DNA of 64,000 bases, from the NCBI RefSeq assembly GCF_014750685.1, contig NZ_JAAXGE010000005.1:372001-436000 (forward strand), read 5' to 3'. Shown piece by piece: positions 44,027 to 54,100 of the stretch. The notes below the pieces were generated by a model. That model did no database searches. It had not been told where the DNA came from and saw only the letters and a program-made list of their open reading frames with translations. The stretch comes from Bacteroides sp. GM023. GTDB lineage: Bacteria; Bacteroidota; Bacteroidia; Bacteroidales; Bacteroidaceae. Every line of letters begins with the position of its first letter. Position 1 is the stretch's first letter. Position numbers and translations under genes: made by a program.

Positions 44027-44514
44027 AAATACAAAAAGGTACATTGGCTGATCTTCTCTCGAAAGAGGCAATGGAGAAACTTACAATTTCTAGTGTGCAA
44101 GTAGGGGACGTGTTTAGAATGCATCTAGGGGAAGAAGAGAAAGTGAAGGGTAAGAATCTCGGTGATGATGGTCGCAATAAGTATTTTGTTGTATTAGGAT
44201 ATGATTGGGAAGGTAATGCGTTTGGAGTTATTCTGATTGATACAAATATTAACCCTGTTCTTCCCCAGAAACGTAAAGATATGCATTATCCTCTCCTTGC
44301 TTCTAAGTATGATTTTCTCGAAGGTGTAAATCGGTTTGTAGACTGTTCTGATTTGAAAGTTATCAGTGGCAGTCGTTTTGTTCAGCTTTTTGGCGCTGAC
44401 AAAGCAAAGGGAACGATACATGACGAAGATTTGTCTTTAATAAAGACAGCTGTAGCAGGTTATGAAGATGCTTCACCGAAATTGCTGAAACGTTTTGGAT
44501 TAATTGAAAAGTAA
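44023..44514 (+). CDS. Putative partner (toxin candidate) of the Panacea protein
   Basis: 163 aa from a TTG at 44023 overlapping the upstream stop; an ATG at 44071 is the alternative start (147 aa). I do not recognise a named family. A central stretch (SVQVGDVFRMHLG..., NKYFVVLGYDWEGNAFGVILIDTNIN) has the look of a small beta-barrel of PemK/MazF type, followed by LASKYDFLEGVNRFVDCSDL and a conserved end YEDASPKLLKRFGL. Co-expressed with the Panacea gene, so most likely its toxin. No signal peptide. Confidence 0.55.
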   Translation: MKIQKGTLADLLSKEAMEKLTISSVQVGDVFRMHLGEEEKVKGKNLGDDGRNKYFVVLGYDWEGNAFGVILIDTNINPVLPQKRKDMHYPLLASKYDFLEGVNRFVDCSDLKVISGSRFVQLFGADKAKGTIHDEDLSLIKTAVAGYEDASPKLLKRFGLIEK

Positions 44515-44604
44515 GAGCTTACAAAGCTACCTCTGTGAATATCCGTATGAGCAACGGTTTACATTAAAAAAGATATTTAATAAAAGGCGAATGGAATATT
44601 TTTA

Positions 44605-44612
44605 TAACTTTG
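44605..44612 (+). promoter_or_regulatory. Predicted -7 element of the AAA-ATPase gene
   Basis: TAACTTTG matches TAnnTTTG 18 nt before the start codon. The -33 region (near 44580) has TTTA instead of TTTG. The transcript leader would be about 10 nt. Confidence 0.45.
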
Positions 44613-44629
44613 TGTAAATTCTAACGGTT

Positions 44630-46192
44630 ATGGAAAAGATGCAACGATTATACCCGATAGGGATACAGACATTTTCAAAGATTCGTGAGGGGAATTACCT
44701 CTATATCGATAAGACGGAGTACGTTTATCGGATGACTCATTTTACATCTAACTATATGTTCCTGAGCCGTCCCCGTCGGTTCGGAAAGTCATTGCTTACT
44801 TCCACTTTGCACAGCTATTTCTCCGGTTGCAAGGAACTGTTCAAGGGATTGGCTATAGAAAAGTTGGAGACGGAGTGGACAGAGTATCCGGTACTTCATT
44901 TCGACATGAGCACGGCAAAGCATGCGGGCAAGGATGAATTAATTAGTGAACTGGAACGTAAGTTGGCGGCTTATGAAAGAATATATAGTCGAAATGAGGA
45001 AGACATATATATCAATCAGCGTTTGCAAGGTCTGATAGAGCGTGCTTATAAGCAAACCGGTAAGCAGGTGGTTGTTCTTATCGATGAATATGATGCTCCT
45101 TTGCTCGATGTGGTGCATGAAAGGGAGAATCTCGACGTGCTTCGCAACATCATGCGCAACTTCTACAGCCCGTTGAAAGCCTGCGATCCTTACTTGCGTT
45201 ATGTATTTCTTACGGGCATCACAAAATTTTCCCAACTCAGTATCTTCAGCGAGTTGAACAATATCAAGAACATCAGTATGGACAAGACGTACGCTGCCAT
45301 CTGTGGAATCAGTGAAGAGGAAATCCGTACGCAGATGAAAGAAGATGTGAATTTGTTTGCCGATGGATTGCGGATTACTTCGGAAGAGGTTCTGGCAAAG
45401 CTGAAAGAAAATTATGACGGTTATCATTTCACTTATCCTTCTCCTGATATTTATAATCCGTTCAGTTTGATGAACGCTTTCACTGACCGGGAATTTAAAT
45501 CATATTGGTTTGGAAGCGGTACTCCCACATACCTGATAACGATGTTGAAGAAGTTTAATGTCGCTCCCTCTGAGATAGGTGAGATTCATGCGGACGTTAC
45601 CTCTTTCGACGCTCCTACCGAAACGATGACCAATATAACTCCATTGCTTTATCAGAGCGGTTATATAACCATCAAGGATTATGATGAGGAGTTGGAAATT
45701 TATACGCTTGACATTCCGAATAAGGAAGTTCGGGTGGGGCTTATGAAAAGTCTTCTTCCTAATTATACGGGTAGTTCGGCACAGGCCGCCATCACGACGA
45801 TGGCTTACTTTTCTCGTGATATCCGTAACGGTAATATGGATGCGGCCCTGCGTCGCTTGCAAACGTTCTTGTCTACTGTTCCTTATTGCGACAATACGAA
45901 GTACGAGGGGCATTATCAACAAATGCTTTACATCATCTTCAGCTTGTTGGGATATTATGTGGACGTGGAAGTGCGCACTCCTCGTGGACGGGTGGATATG
46001 GTGCTTCGTACAAATACGACTCTCTATGTGATGGAACTGAAACTAGACAAGGATGCATCGTCCGCTATGGAGCAGATCAACCTGAAGAATTATCCCGAAC
46101 GTTTCGCCCTCTGCGGCTTGCCGATAGTAAAAGTGGCGGTCAGCTTCGATTGTGATTGTGGAACGATAGCGGATTGGAAAATAGAAGAATAA
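44630..46192 (+). CDS. AAA-ATPase-like / PD-(D/E)XK nuclease protein
   Basis: 520 aa. N-terminal: YPIGIQTFSKIREGNYLYIDKTEYVYRM, then RPRRFGKSLLTSTLHSYF (P-loop-like, Arg-rich) and VVVLIDEYDAPLLD (Walker B-like). The C-terminal about 110 residues (VEVRTPRGRVDMVLRTNTTLYVMELKLDK) look like a PD-(D/E)XK nuclease domain with D and E-x-K. This family (pfam AAA-ATPase_like plus DUF1703) is very common in Bacteroides, often in many copies; function unproven. It stands alone, with its own predicted promoter. Confidence 0.88.
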   Translation: MEKMQRLYPIGIQTFSKIREGNYLYIDKTEYVYRMTHFTSNYMFLSRPRRFGKSLLTSTLHSYFSGCKELFKGLAIEKLETEWTEYPVLHFDMSTAKHAGKDELISELERKLAAYERIYSRNEEDIYINQRLQGLIERAYKQTGKQVVVLIDEYDAPLLDVVHERENLDVLRNIMRNFYSPLKACDPYLRYVFLTGITKFSQLSIFSELNNIKNISMDKTYAAICGISEEEIRTQMKEDVNLFADGLRITSEEVLAKLKENYDGYHFTYPSPDIYNPFSLMNAFTDREFKSYWFGSGTPTYLITMLKKFNVAPSEIGEIHADVTSFDAPTETMTNITPLLYQSGYITIKDYDEELEIYTLDIPNKEVRVGLMKSLLPNYTGSSAQAAITTMAYFSRDIRNGNMDAALRRLQTFLSTVPYCDNTKYEGHYQQMLYIIFSLLGYYVDVEVRTPRGRVDMVLRTNTTLYVMELKLDKDASSAMEQINLKNYPERFALCGLPIVKVAVSFDCDCGTIADWKIEE

Positions 46193-46572
46193 AAATGTTT
46201 CCGCAATTATTTCGTGGATAAATCAAAAAATATAGTCATTAATACATTTTAGTGTCCCTAATGTGGTGAGTGCCTTTCCTTATATTTGATTTTGCATCGG
46301 TAAAGATTACCATCGTAAACTTTACGGTGGTAAAGTTTGATCTAGCACTAAATATATGTTCTTGAGTGATTAATATAGCTCATTGCTTCCTCCTTTTGTC
46401 CCTTTTTTCTGTCTTAAACTATCTTTTCCATTTAAAAATCTCTTTTTACTGCCTTCTGACCACGATTTTATCTTGTCCTTTCATTCCCTAAGAAGATGCT
46501 GCATCTTTGTATCGTTAACGTTAGCGAAGTAATAATCATTAGTATTTATCTTAAAAAGAAAGGATCAAAATT
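46193..46572. other. Intergenic region with a perfect palindrome before the HU-like gene
   Basis: 380 bp without a gene. It contains a perfect inverted repeat AAACTTTAC/GTAAAGTTT (46317-46325, 46330-46338, 4-nt gap) next to a second CGGTAAAG-like half site (near 46308), a plausible operator. Near 46504 CATCTTTG, one base from TAnnTTTG, is followed by TATCGTTAACGTTAGC. The start of the HU-like gene is 58 nt on. Confidence 0.45.
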
Positions 46573-47097
46573 ATGGCAATTAGATTTAGAAGAGTGTCGC
46601 GTTTGTGTGACCCTACCAACAAAGAATTAGGAAAGAAAGTGTATCCGGTAATCTCTTACCAATATGACACGAGTGCGACTCTGACAGAATTTGCGAAAGA
46701 GATATCCTCCAATTCGGGAGTGAGTGAAGGAGAGACAATTAGTGTATTGAAAGATTTTCGTACTTTATTGAGAAAAACGTTGCTGGCGGGTCGTTCAGTA
46801 AATATTGAAGGGTTAGGCTATTTCTTCTTGTCTGCCCAAAGTAAAGGAACAGAGAAAGCGGAAGACTTTACTGTAGCTGATATTCAAGGGCTGCGCGTCT
46901 GTTTTCGTGCTAATTCGGACATTCGTCTGTCTACTGGAACATCGACTCGTTCGGATGGTTTGAAATTCAAGGATCTGGATCATATAAAGGATACGGGTGC
47001 TACAGGTGGAAAGCCGGATGATGGAGATGACGAAGAAAATCCGAATCCGGGTGGCGGTCCGGGTGACGATGGTGAAACACCGGACCCGGCAGCATAA
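46573..47097 (+). CDS. HU-like DNA-binding protein with acidic, Gly/Pro-rich tail
   Basis: 174 aa. The first about 125 residues form an HU/IHF-like domain of the Bacteroides type (AIRFRRVSRLCDPTNKELGKKVYPV; SGVSEGETISVLKDFRTLLRKTLLAGRSVNIEGLGYFFL). The last about 45 residues are rich in Asp, Gly, Pro (DDGDDEENPNPGGGPGDD), probably disordered. The long arm of classic HU is shortened. It may organise DNA or bind RNA; such genes are common near capsule loci and amidase genes. Followed by two hairpin terminators. Confidence 0.8.
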   Translation: MAIRFRRVSRLCDPTNKELGKKVYPVISYQYDTSATLTEFAKEISSNSGVSEGETISVLKDFRTLLRKTLLAGRSVNIEGLGYFFLSAQSKGTEKAEDFTVADIQGLRVCFRANSDIRLSTGTSTRSDGLKFKDLDHIKDTGATGGKPDDGDDEENPNPGGGPGDDGETPDPAA

Positions 47098-47138
47098 TGA
47101 AAACAAGGTAACTCGTTGCTGCAAAGTTGCTATAAGAG

Positions 47139-47160
47139 TGGGGCTTCGGCCCCATTCTTT
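47139..47160 (+). terminator. Rho-independent terminator of the HU-like gene
   Basis: TGGGGC-TTCG-GCCCCA followed by TTCTTT, 42 nt after the stop codon. A stable UUCG tetraloop stem. Confidence 0.85.
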
Positions 47161-47174
47161 CGGCATAAGTATTT

Positions 47175-47239
47175 CTGAAGAAAAAATCGTAATCTTAAAT
47201 TCCTCGGTAAGGGATTTAAGATTACGATTTTTTCTTCAG
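47175..47239. terminator. Long bidirectional terminator, 26-bp perfect arms
   Basis: Arms 47175-47200 and 47214-47239 are exact complements of 26 bp around a 13-nt loop. Each arm contains a run of A or T, giving a T-tract on either strand. It sits between the HU-like gene (plus strand) and the GH43 gene (minus strand), whose transcripts would otherwise collide. Confidence 0.75.
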
Positions 47240-47314
47240 TTCTGCAAATACAGTTACATAATAACTACCAGCTCTCTCTTTTTATCATTACTTAATAAGC
47301 ATATCAATGAGCGT

Positions 47315-49240
47315 TTATTGAACTTTCTTTCCCCAATAGGTCTTTTTATTACCTTGTGCGGCGTAAACAATGGTATGAGTTCTGGGAGTAGCTTCCCAAT
47401 CTACTTCACGTTGCAGATAAAGTACAACTCCAGAACTTGTAGTTATTGTTTGTGCAGCTTCATCGAATGTCCATGATGCATTCTGCCAGCTACCGTTAGT
47501 TATTTTATGAGTACTAAGGTCATAAGTTAGTGTTTCAGAAGTTCTCTGGCTGCCTGTACTGGTTGTCAATGCCAAATGTTCCCAGTTTCCTGCTATTTCT
47601 GCTTCTGTGATAGGTGCTTGTGGTACTGCTCCATAACGTTCGGGCATTACAAGAGGCCAACCATTGGCATCCCAACGGATACTGCGAACATGTCCCATCA
47701 TAATTGCATTCGAATATTCATTTCCACCTACGTTTACAGGGAAGCGTCCTTGAGACGTATAGAACCAATTGCCTTCTCCGTCATCAAATACACCACAGTG
47801 GGAGATACCTACCCAGCCATAGCTATTGTTGAATTTGTAAGGAGCTGTCAGTATCGGATATAACTCGCCACTACCCATGGCAGAGTTTCCATTCATATCT
47901 ACATAAGGGCCATCAATATTTGTAGAGCGGCAAACACGTGTGTTGTATTCTACTGATAATGTACCATATGCTAGGAAAAGGTAATAATAGCCATCCCGAT
48001 AAATGATTTCCGGTCCTTCAGATGCTTGCCAACGGCTATTTCCACGTGTAGCAATAATTTTCCCATAACCGGAGTTGTTTTCTCCTGTAATTTTCCAGGG
48101 ATCACCTAGTGTATTTAGCGGTTTACCATCTCCGGGGTTTAATTGCATTGCGGCAATCCCATTGTGCCATGAGCCATAGATCAACCAGTGCTCACCGGTG
48201 GTAGTTATAATATAAGTGGGGTCAATTGCATTGATTTTGAAATAAGCATTCCAGTCACCTGTACTGCTACGCCCATAATCCGCCATTTCCTTGTCACTGG
48301 CAGAACATACTACATAACCTTTATCCTCCCATATATTGCTTGCCGGATCAGATGTTTCCATTAATCCGATAAAGGCGCGCTCTCCCCATGAATTATCGAA
48401 ATTCCCATTGTTCTCAATTTCCGGCTTTCCGGTTTTGATATAGTTGGTTATGACGATAGAGTAATACATACGGTATTTTCCTGTAGAAACTTTTCTTGCT
48501 ACCGGTGCCCAATATCCGTAAGAAGGATTGTCGATTGGCTCTAATCCCATTTCCTGACGATATGCGTTCAGCTTTTCTTTAATCCATGTCGGTGGAGTTT
48601 CACTCATGGTTGCTCCCAGGTACTCCCAGTTAACGAGGTCTTTGGAACGACGTGCATGGAAATGTCCGTTTCCGTTATGTGCATTTCCATAAGATGCGTC
48701 TGTCTGATACATATAATAGTATCCGTCATCCGCTTTCATGACCGTAGGGTCATGTACATTGGCAAGGTTCCATTGGTAACGGTTACTCCAGGCTGAAAAG
48801 CCGGTGTAGTCATCCACATATGTCGGCGCTTCATATTCGGCAAGCTCATCATTCAATGTTTCCGTAGGAGTAGTGAAAGAGATTTCTTCCGAATATTTGG
48901 GCTCTTCATTGTAGAGGGTGACGAAAGCTCGGGCATAATAAGTCGTTTGTTGGCTTAAACCTGTTAATGTAGTACTGATTTCCGTTCCTCTTACTTCGTC
49001 TGTTGTATCATAAATGCTGGGATTGGATTCCGTACTATAACAGAATCCACGTTTCACAATGTTTACACCCTCACTTCCACTAATATTGGCGGATAAGGTA
49101 ACTTTATTGTAACCTACATTCGTATATGTCGGCGTCGTGATGCTTAAAGCCCCTGATGCGGAGTTTTCATCGTCATCGCTGCACGCTCCCAAAGTGAGCG
49201 CGCAACATAAAAGAAGATAGATAGTCTTTAAGTATTTCAT
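47315..49240 (-). CDS. GH43-family arabinan-active lipoprotein
   Basis: 641 aa. Signal peptide with lipobox LGAC (Cys about 20) followed by SDDDEN, an acidic run typical of Bacteroides surface lipoproteins. A fibronectin-like domain (about 30-125; TYTNVGYNKVTLSANIS) precedes the five-bladed GH43 propeller. Catalytic residues: Asp in NVHDPTVMKADDGYYYMY (base) and Glu in WQASEGPEIIYRDGYYYLF (acid). The C-terminal domain is the lipocalin-like one of arabinanases. It likely cuts alpha-1,5-arabinan at the cell surface, last gene of the locus (BT0360 position from memory). Endo versus exo action is not decided. Confidence 0.9.
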   Translation of the reverse strand: MKYLKTIYLLLCCALTLGACSDDDENSASGALSITTPTYTNVGYNKVTLSANISGSEGVNIVKRGFCYSTESNPSIYDTTDEVRGTEISTTLTGLSQQTTYYARAFVTLYNEEPKYSEEISFTTPTETLNDELAEYEAPTYVDDYTGFSAWSNRYQWNLANVHDPTVMKADDGYYYMYQTDASYGNAHNGNGHFHARRSKDLVNWEYLGATMSETPPTWIKEKLNAYRQEMGLEPIDNPSYGYWAPVARKVSTGKYRMYYSIVITNYIKTGKPEIENNGNFDNSWGERAFIGLMETSDPASNIWEDKGYVVCSASDKEMADYGRSSTGDWNAYFKINAIDPTYIITTTGEHWLIYGSWHNGIAAMQLNPGDGKPLNTLGDPWKITGENNSGYGKIIATRGNSRWQASEGPEIIYRDGYYYLFLAYGTLSVEYNTRVCRSTNIDGPYVDMNGNSAMGSGELYPILTAPYKFNNSYGWVGISHCGVFDDGEGNWFYTSQGRFPVNVGGNEYSNAIMMGHVRSIRWDANGWPLVMPERYGAVPQAPITEAEIAGNWEHLALTTSTGSQRTSETLTYDLSTHKITNGSWQNASWTFDEAAQTITTSSGVVLYLQREVDWEATPRTHTIVYAAQGNKKTYWGKKVQ

Positions 49241-49275
49241 ATTTCAGTCTTTCTTTTAGAACATTTTGATTTTTA

Positions 49276-51078
49276 TTAGTTAGAAGAGCTTCCGGTATCC
49301 CAACCCGGATTCTGTCCGAGGTTCGGGGCGCGTTTCACTTCATTTGCCGGAATTGGGAAGTAATAACTCTTAGGATTGACAAATGTGCGCGAGTTGACAG
49401 TTTCTGCCAAACTGAAAGAGTAAGTAGGAGAATCCGCATTACCTGTTACTTTTACTCCATAGAGATTAAGTAATTGATTGTAAAGAGGTTTTCCGGTTTC
49501 TCCGGTAGAGGTTACATTGTCATACAGTTTCCAACGACGTACATCGAAGAAACGATGGTCTTCGAAAGCAAGTTCGATGCGCCTCTCGTTGCGGATGCGT
49601 TCACGAAGTTCACTTTGTGACATATTCTCGTAAGCAGGCATACCGGCACGTGAGCGTATATCGTTGATATAAGTGTATGCTTTGCTCGGACCTTCCGCTT
49701 CATTATAAGCTTCTGCCGCATTCAACAGGATTTCGGCATAACGGAAAATCATCCAGGCATGAGGATAAGTAGCCGGTTCCTTACACGAAATATTATTCAC
49801 GTATTTTTTTAGGTAATATCCGGTATATGTACCACCCATAGCAGAAGTATAATCGACACCTTTATCGGCATCCGAATTATATCGTACGTCGATAGCACGT
49901 CTTTCTTCTTTGTCGGCACGTCCCCACATCATTCCCTGATAGAAGATTGTTTGTGTCAAACGCGGATCCCGGTCTTTGTAGGGGTTCGTTGCGTCATAGT
50001 TACTTCCGTTTTCGTCAATTCGCTTACCGTTTGCCATTTCATACGCGTCTACTAGGTTCTGTGTCGGGTTCGTACGTCCGTTTCCGGAAAAAGAACCGGT
50101 GAATCCTACGGGTAGGAATACCTTTTCTACCTGATTGGTAGTCCATACGGAACGTGCCAGAATAATTTCATTGTTGTATACCGGATTGGTAGTGAAACAT
50201 TCATAATAATCGTTTTCAGAATTTCCCGTATTATATAGTTTATACGGATTGCTCTGCTTGTTATTAAGAGTCATAAAGTCCACTGCTGCCTGGGCTGCAT
50301 TGGCCCAGTACGTAGTATTTCCATCCGGATTATTCAGCTTGGAAGCACGATAGAGCAGGGCTCTTGCTTTCAAGGCATAGGCGGCAGCGCCATTAACGCG
50401 TCCCCAATTTGACGCTTCATCGCTGTAACGGAAAGGGAGTTGATCCTTAATCTGTTCACATTGGTCGGCTACCCATTCAAGTGCTTCGGCGGCCGGAGTA
50501 CGGGACATATTCATAGCCGAAGGGTCGGATAAGTCGAATATGATCGGTTCTCCGTTTTCGTCTTCAGCGATAATAGGCGCATCACCGAACCAACATATTA
50601 AATCAAAGTGAAAAATAGCACGCAATAATCTTGCTTCCGCACAATAACGATCATAAAGGTGATTGTCGTCACCCTCTTTTGTGGTGTTTCCCACAACGGA
50701 CGCTTTGGCATTTTTCAGGAACATATTGCATTTGCGGATTCCATATAAATCAGTGTTCCAAAAACCTAATAAAGGATGATCTCCCGCGGTATATCCGTCA
50801 CTACCTATCTTTGTATAGTAGTGAAGTCCCCAGCAAGTGACTGCATTATCTGTCATGCAGTCGCGTGAAGCGCCTGTAAACTGGTCGTCCGACAGTGGAG
50901 CAAGTCCGTCCGGCAGATTCGTATAGATATTAGCGAGAAACTCACGTGTCAGATTCTGATTATTGAAAACTTTCTTTTCTGACAAAGATGCATCATACTC
51001 TTTGTCGAGGTAGTTGCTGCACGAACTACTTGCGAACGCAAGGACTAGAGTTGCTATATAAATTGAAATTCTTTTCAT
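49276..51078 (-). CDS. SusD-like glycan-binding lipoprotein (pair 2)
   Basis: 600 aa. Lipobox SSSC (Cys about 20) then SNYLDKEYD, typical of SusD. Helical TPR-like scaffold with RAIFHFDLICWFGDAPII and the C-terminal SusD/RagB domain (ERIRNERRIELAFEDHRFFDVRRWKL). It forms the surface lid over its SusC partner just upstream and captures arabino-oligosaccharides. 23 nt after SusC, 35 nt before GH43. Confidence 0.93.
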   Translation of the reverse strand: MKRISIYIATLVLAFASSSCSNYLDKEYDASLSEKKVFNNQNLTREFLANIYTNLPDGLAPLSDDQFTGASRDCMTDNAVTCWGLHYYTKIGSDGYTAGDHPLLGFWNTDLYGIRKCNMFLKNAKASVVGNTTKEGDDNHLYDRYCAEARLLRAIFHFDLICWFGDAPIIAEDENGEPIIFDLSDPSAMNMSRTPAAEALEWVADQCEQIKDQLPFRYSDEASNWGRVNGAAAYALKARALLYRASKLNNPDGNTTYWANAAQAAVDFMTLNNKQSNPYKLYNTGNSENDYYECFTTNPVYNNEIILARSVWTTNQVEKVFLPVGFTGSFSGNGRTNPTQNLVDAYEMANGKRIDENGSNYDATNPYKDRDPRLTQTIFYQGMMWGRADKEERRAIDVRYNSDADKGVDYTSAMGGTYTGYYLKKYVNNISCKEPATYPHAWMIFRYAEILLNAAEAYNEAEGPSKAYTYINDIRSRAGMPAYENMSQSELRERIRNERRIELAFEDHRFFDVRRWKLYDNVTSTGETGKPLYNQLLNLYGVKVTGNADSPTYSFSLAETVNSRTFVNPKSYYFPIPANEVKRAPNLGQNPGWDTGSSSN

Positions 51079-51101
51079 AATTCTTTGCTGTTTTTGAGTG
51101 A

Positions 51102-54100
51102 TTAGAAGCCGATGTTTACGCCGAACGTAAATGAACGTGTCTTAGGATAGGCCCAAATATAGTTCGTCGGATTTTCCGGGTCGAAGTCTTTGGGTAAATG
51201 ACTCCAGTTACACAAGTTGTATCCGCTAAAATAAATACGGCATTTCGTCATGTTTATTTTTGAGATAAGTTGTGTAGGGAGTGAATAACCTACTTCAACA
51301 TTACGTAATGACAGGAAATCTCCATTGACTACCCAAATCGTAGATTCGTTATACGGATAATTCCGGTCAAGGTCACTGAAAGAGGTAGACAGACGAGGAT
51401 ATTTGGCATTGATGTTACGAGGATCTGTCGGATCGTCCGTATAGTAGCCCCAAGTATTCGTAATTTCGTGAGTGGAAGTACCTCCCCATCCGAAACCGTA
51501 GTCCATATTTTCACGACAAGGTACTGTACGATTCAGGTAAGCAGTCAGTACAGCGCGTGCATCGAATCCTTTCCAACTGAATCCTAAACGAATGGTCGGG
51601 ATCAATTCAGGGATATTGGTATATCCGGTCGGCACTTTGTCGTAACTATCAATTTTGCGGTCACCGTTAGTATCTTGGAATACGGCATTACCCAGTTTAT
51701 ATTTGCCGGCAGCATTCCATGGATATTTTTGCGGATTGGCAACTGCGTCTTCGTAAGATTCAGGTATCAAATCCGGATTACTGGCCCATTGTTTCCAAAT
51801 TAGCAACTGGCTTTGGTCGATACGATTTCCTGTTCTAGCCTGATAAGCATAATCGGGAGTTAATTCGTCCATTTCGGTAATCTTATTCGTATTGAAAGTC
51901 AGCATACCATCAATGTAGTATTCAAAATCCCCAATACGGTTACTATGTCCAAGAGTTACTTCGAAACCTTTTGTTTCCGCTTTTCCATAAGAATCTTGTG
52001 GAGCATTCACCCCAAAGATACTGGGCACTGTAGAACGGGACACCAAAATATTAGAACGCCATTCTTTGAAGAAGTCTACCGAACCATAAATTTTCTTGTT
52101 CCATAAGTCGAAGTCAACGCCAAAGTTTGCCATATCCGATATTTCCCATTTGATATTTTTGTTTCCGGCAGTCGATTCATAAACCCCTTCCGTGTATGAC
52201 TGTGAAGTTCCGAAGTTGTAGCCACCACCTTCTGTGAATGTGCCTTGATAAGGATAACGGTTTACACCGGTTACCGCTTGTCCGGAACGTCCGTAAGAGG
52301 CACGAAGTTTCAGCAGTTTCACAAAAGAGTCTTTTAGCCATGATTCTTCAGAAAGTACCCATCCGGCAGAGCCACCGGGGAAAGTGCCGAAACGTTCGCC
52401 TTCAGCGTAGTTGTCACTACCCATGCGGGAGATATTTCCGGAAAGAATATATCTGTTATTATATACATAAGTTGCCTGGGCATTGTAAGAAAGATAACGG
52501 TTGGATGATTCTTGTCCGCGTACTACATTCTGGTAAGTGCGGATAAAAGCCTGTGCATTGACCGCATGTTTGCCGAATGTATGTTCATAAGCCAGTCCAC
52601 CGTTCATATTGATGTTATAGTAATAATCACGTGGAGAAGTTGTCGCATTAGGTAATGCCTTATACGTTCTCATACGTTGGTAAGTATACTCTGACGGATC
52701 GTTTACATTTGCCATATAATTATAGTAGTACACATTGACATCCGCTTGCTGGGTCTTTTGGAATGTTTCATAAGAGTCGAAACTGAATGTCATCTTAGCT
52801 TTCAGTCCGGGAACTAATGAGTCCAGGTTTCCGGTAGCTGTAACGGTAGTATACAAGTTACGACGACGGTTTTGTTCCACACCACGTCCGGCGATTTGTG
52901 CCGCGCCGTTTTTACTGTCGCTACTGGTCGGCATAAAGAACTCGCCATTGGGACAGAATATCGGATATACCGGAAGATTTTCGCCCGCTCCCCAAGTGAA
53001 GAGATTCCATACGTCGATACCTGGTTGTGAAATATTGTCGATACGTCCACCCAAGTCCATGGATACATTCAGGAATTTGTTTACATCAATGTCGATATTG
53101 GAGCGCAGATTATAACGGTTCAATACTTCCTGCGTGCTGTAACCGTCATTCCATTCCGTCCATTTGGTATCAAACAATCCTTCCTGACGAAGATAGGAGA
53201 AAGAAACATAATAACGGGCACGTGCATTACCGCCACTTACGGACAAGTTGGTGCGGTATTGCGGAGCTGCGTCACGCAACATAGTATCATGCCAGTTGGT
53301 GTTGAAGTATTTGTATTTAGCCATCCCTTCCAGTTGCTCACCATTACAGACACGGCGATAATATTCCAAATCCTCGTCAGAAAATTCAGGACTCAATCCG
53401 TCCAAATAGCGTGCCTGGTTACGGCTCAACGCATAGTTATAAGAGTTTTGACTTTCCGGTATCCCGGCAGAAGTCTGGAAACCGACTTCCTGTGTGAAGT
53501 TGATTTTTGTTTTACCGGCTTCTCCACGTTTGGTGGTTACCAGGACTACACCATTTGCTCCGCGCATTCCATAAATGGCAGTTGCTGCGGCATCTTTCAA
53601 TATTGTGATTGATTCGATGGGATATGCATCCAGAAATGAGAGGTCGCGTTCCACATTATCAACGATAATTAACGGACTGCGCGCACTGGCATTCATAGTA
53701 CGAATACCACGGATATACATGGCTGTTTCGCTCCATCCCGGTTCGGATTGCGCTTCATAAGTTTCTACACCTGTCACAGTCGAGGTGAATGCATTTTGTA
53801 ATACAGTCACCGGATGCTTCTCCAACTCATCTCCGGTAACGATGGAAGTGGATTCCGTCACAAACTTCTTTTGCTTGCGGGTGAAAGGAAGCGGGGTGGT
53901 GTGGGCATATTCATCCAGATCGGCTTCCATGACAATCTTGAAGTTCTCTTCAAAATCGGCAATAGCTGTTGTCGGCAGATAACCTACACTGCTTACATAA
54001 AGTTCGTCTGCCGGTTTCACATTTTTCAGTGTAAAGTAACCGTCTTTGTCCGAGAGTGCAATGCGGCTCGCTTCCGCTACGTTGACCACCGCACCGGCAA

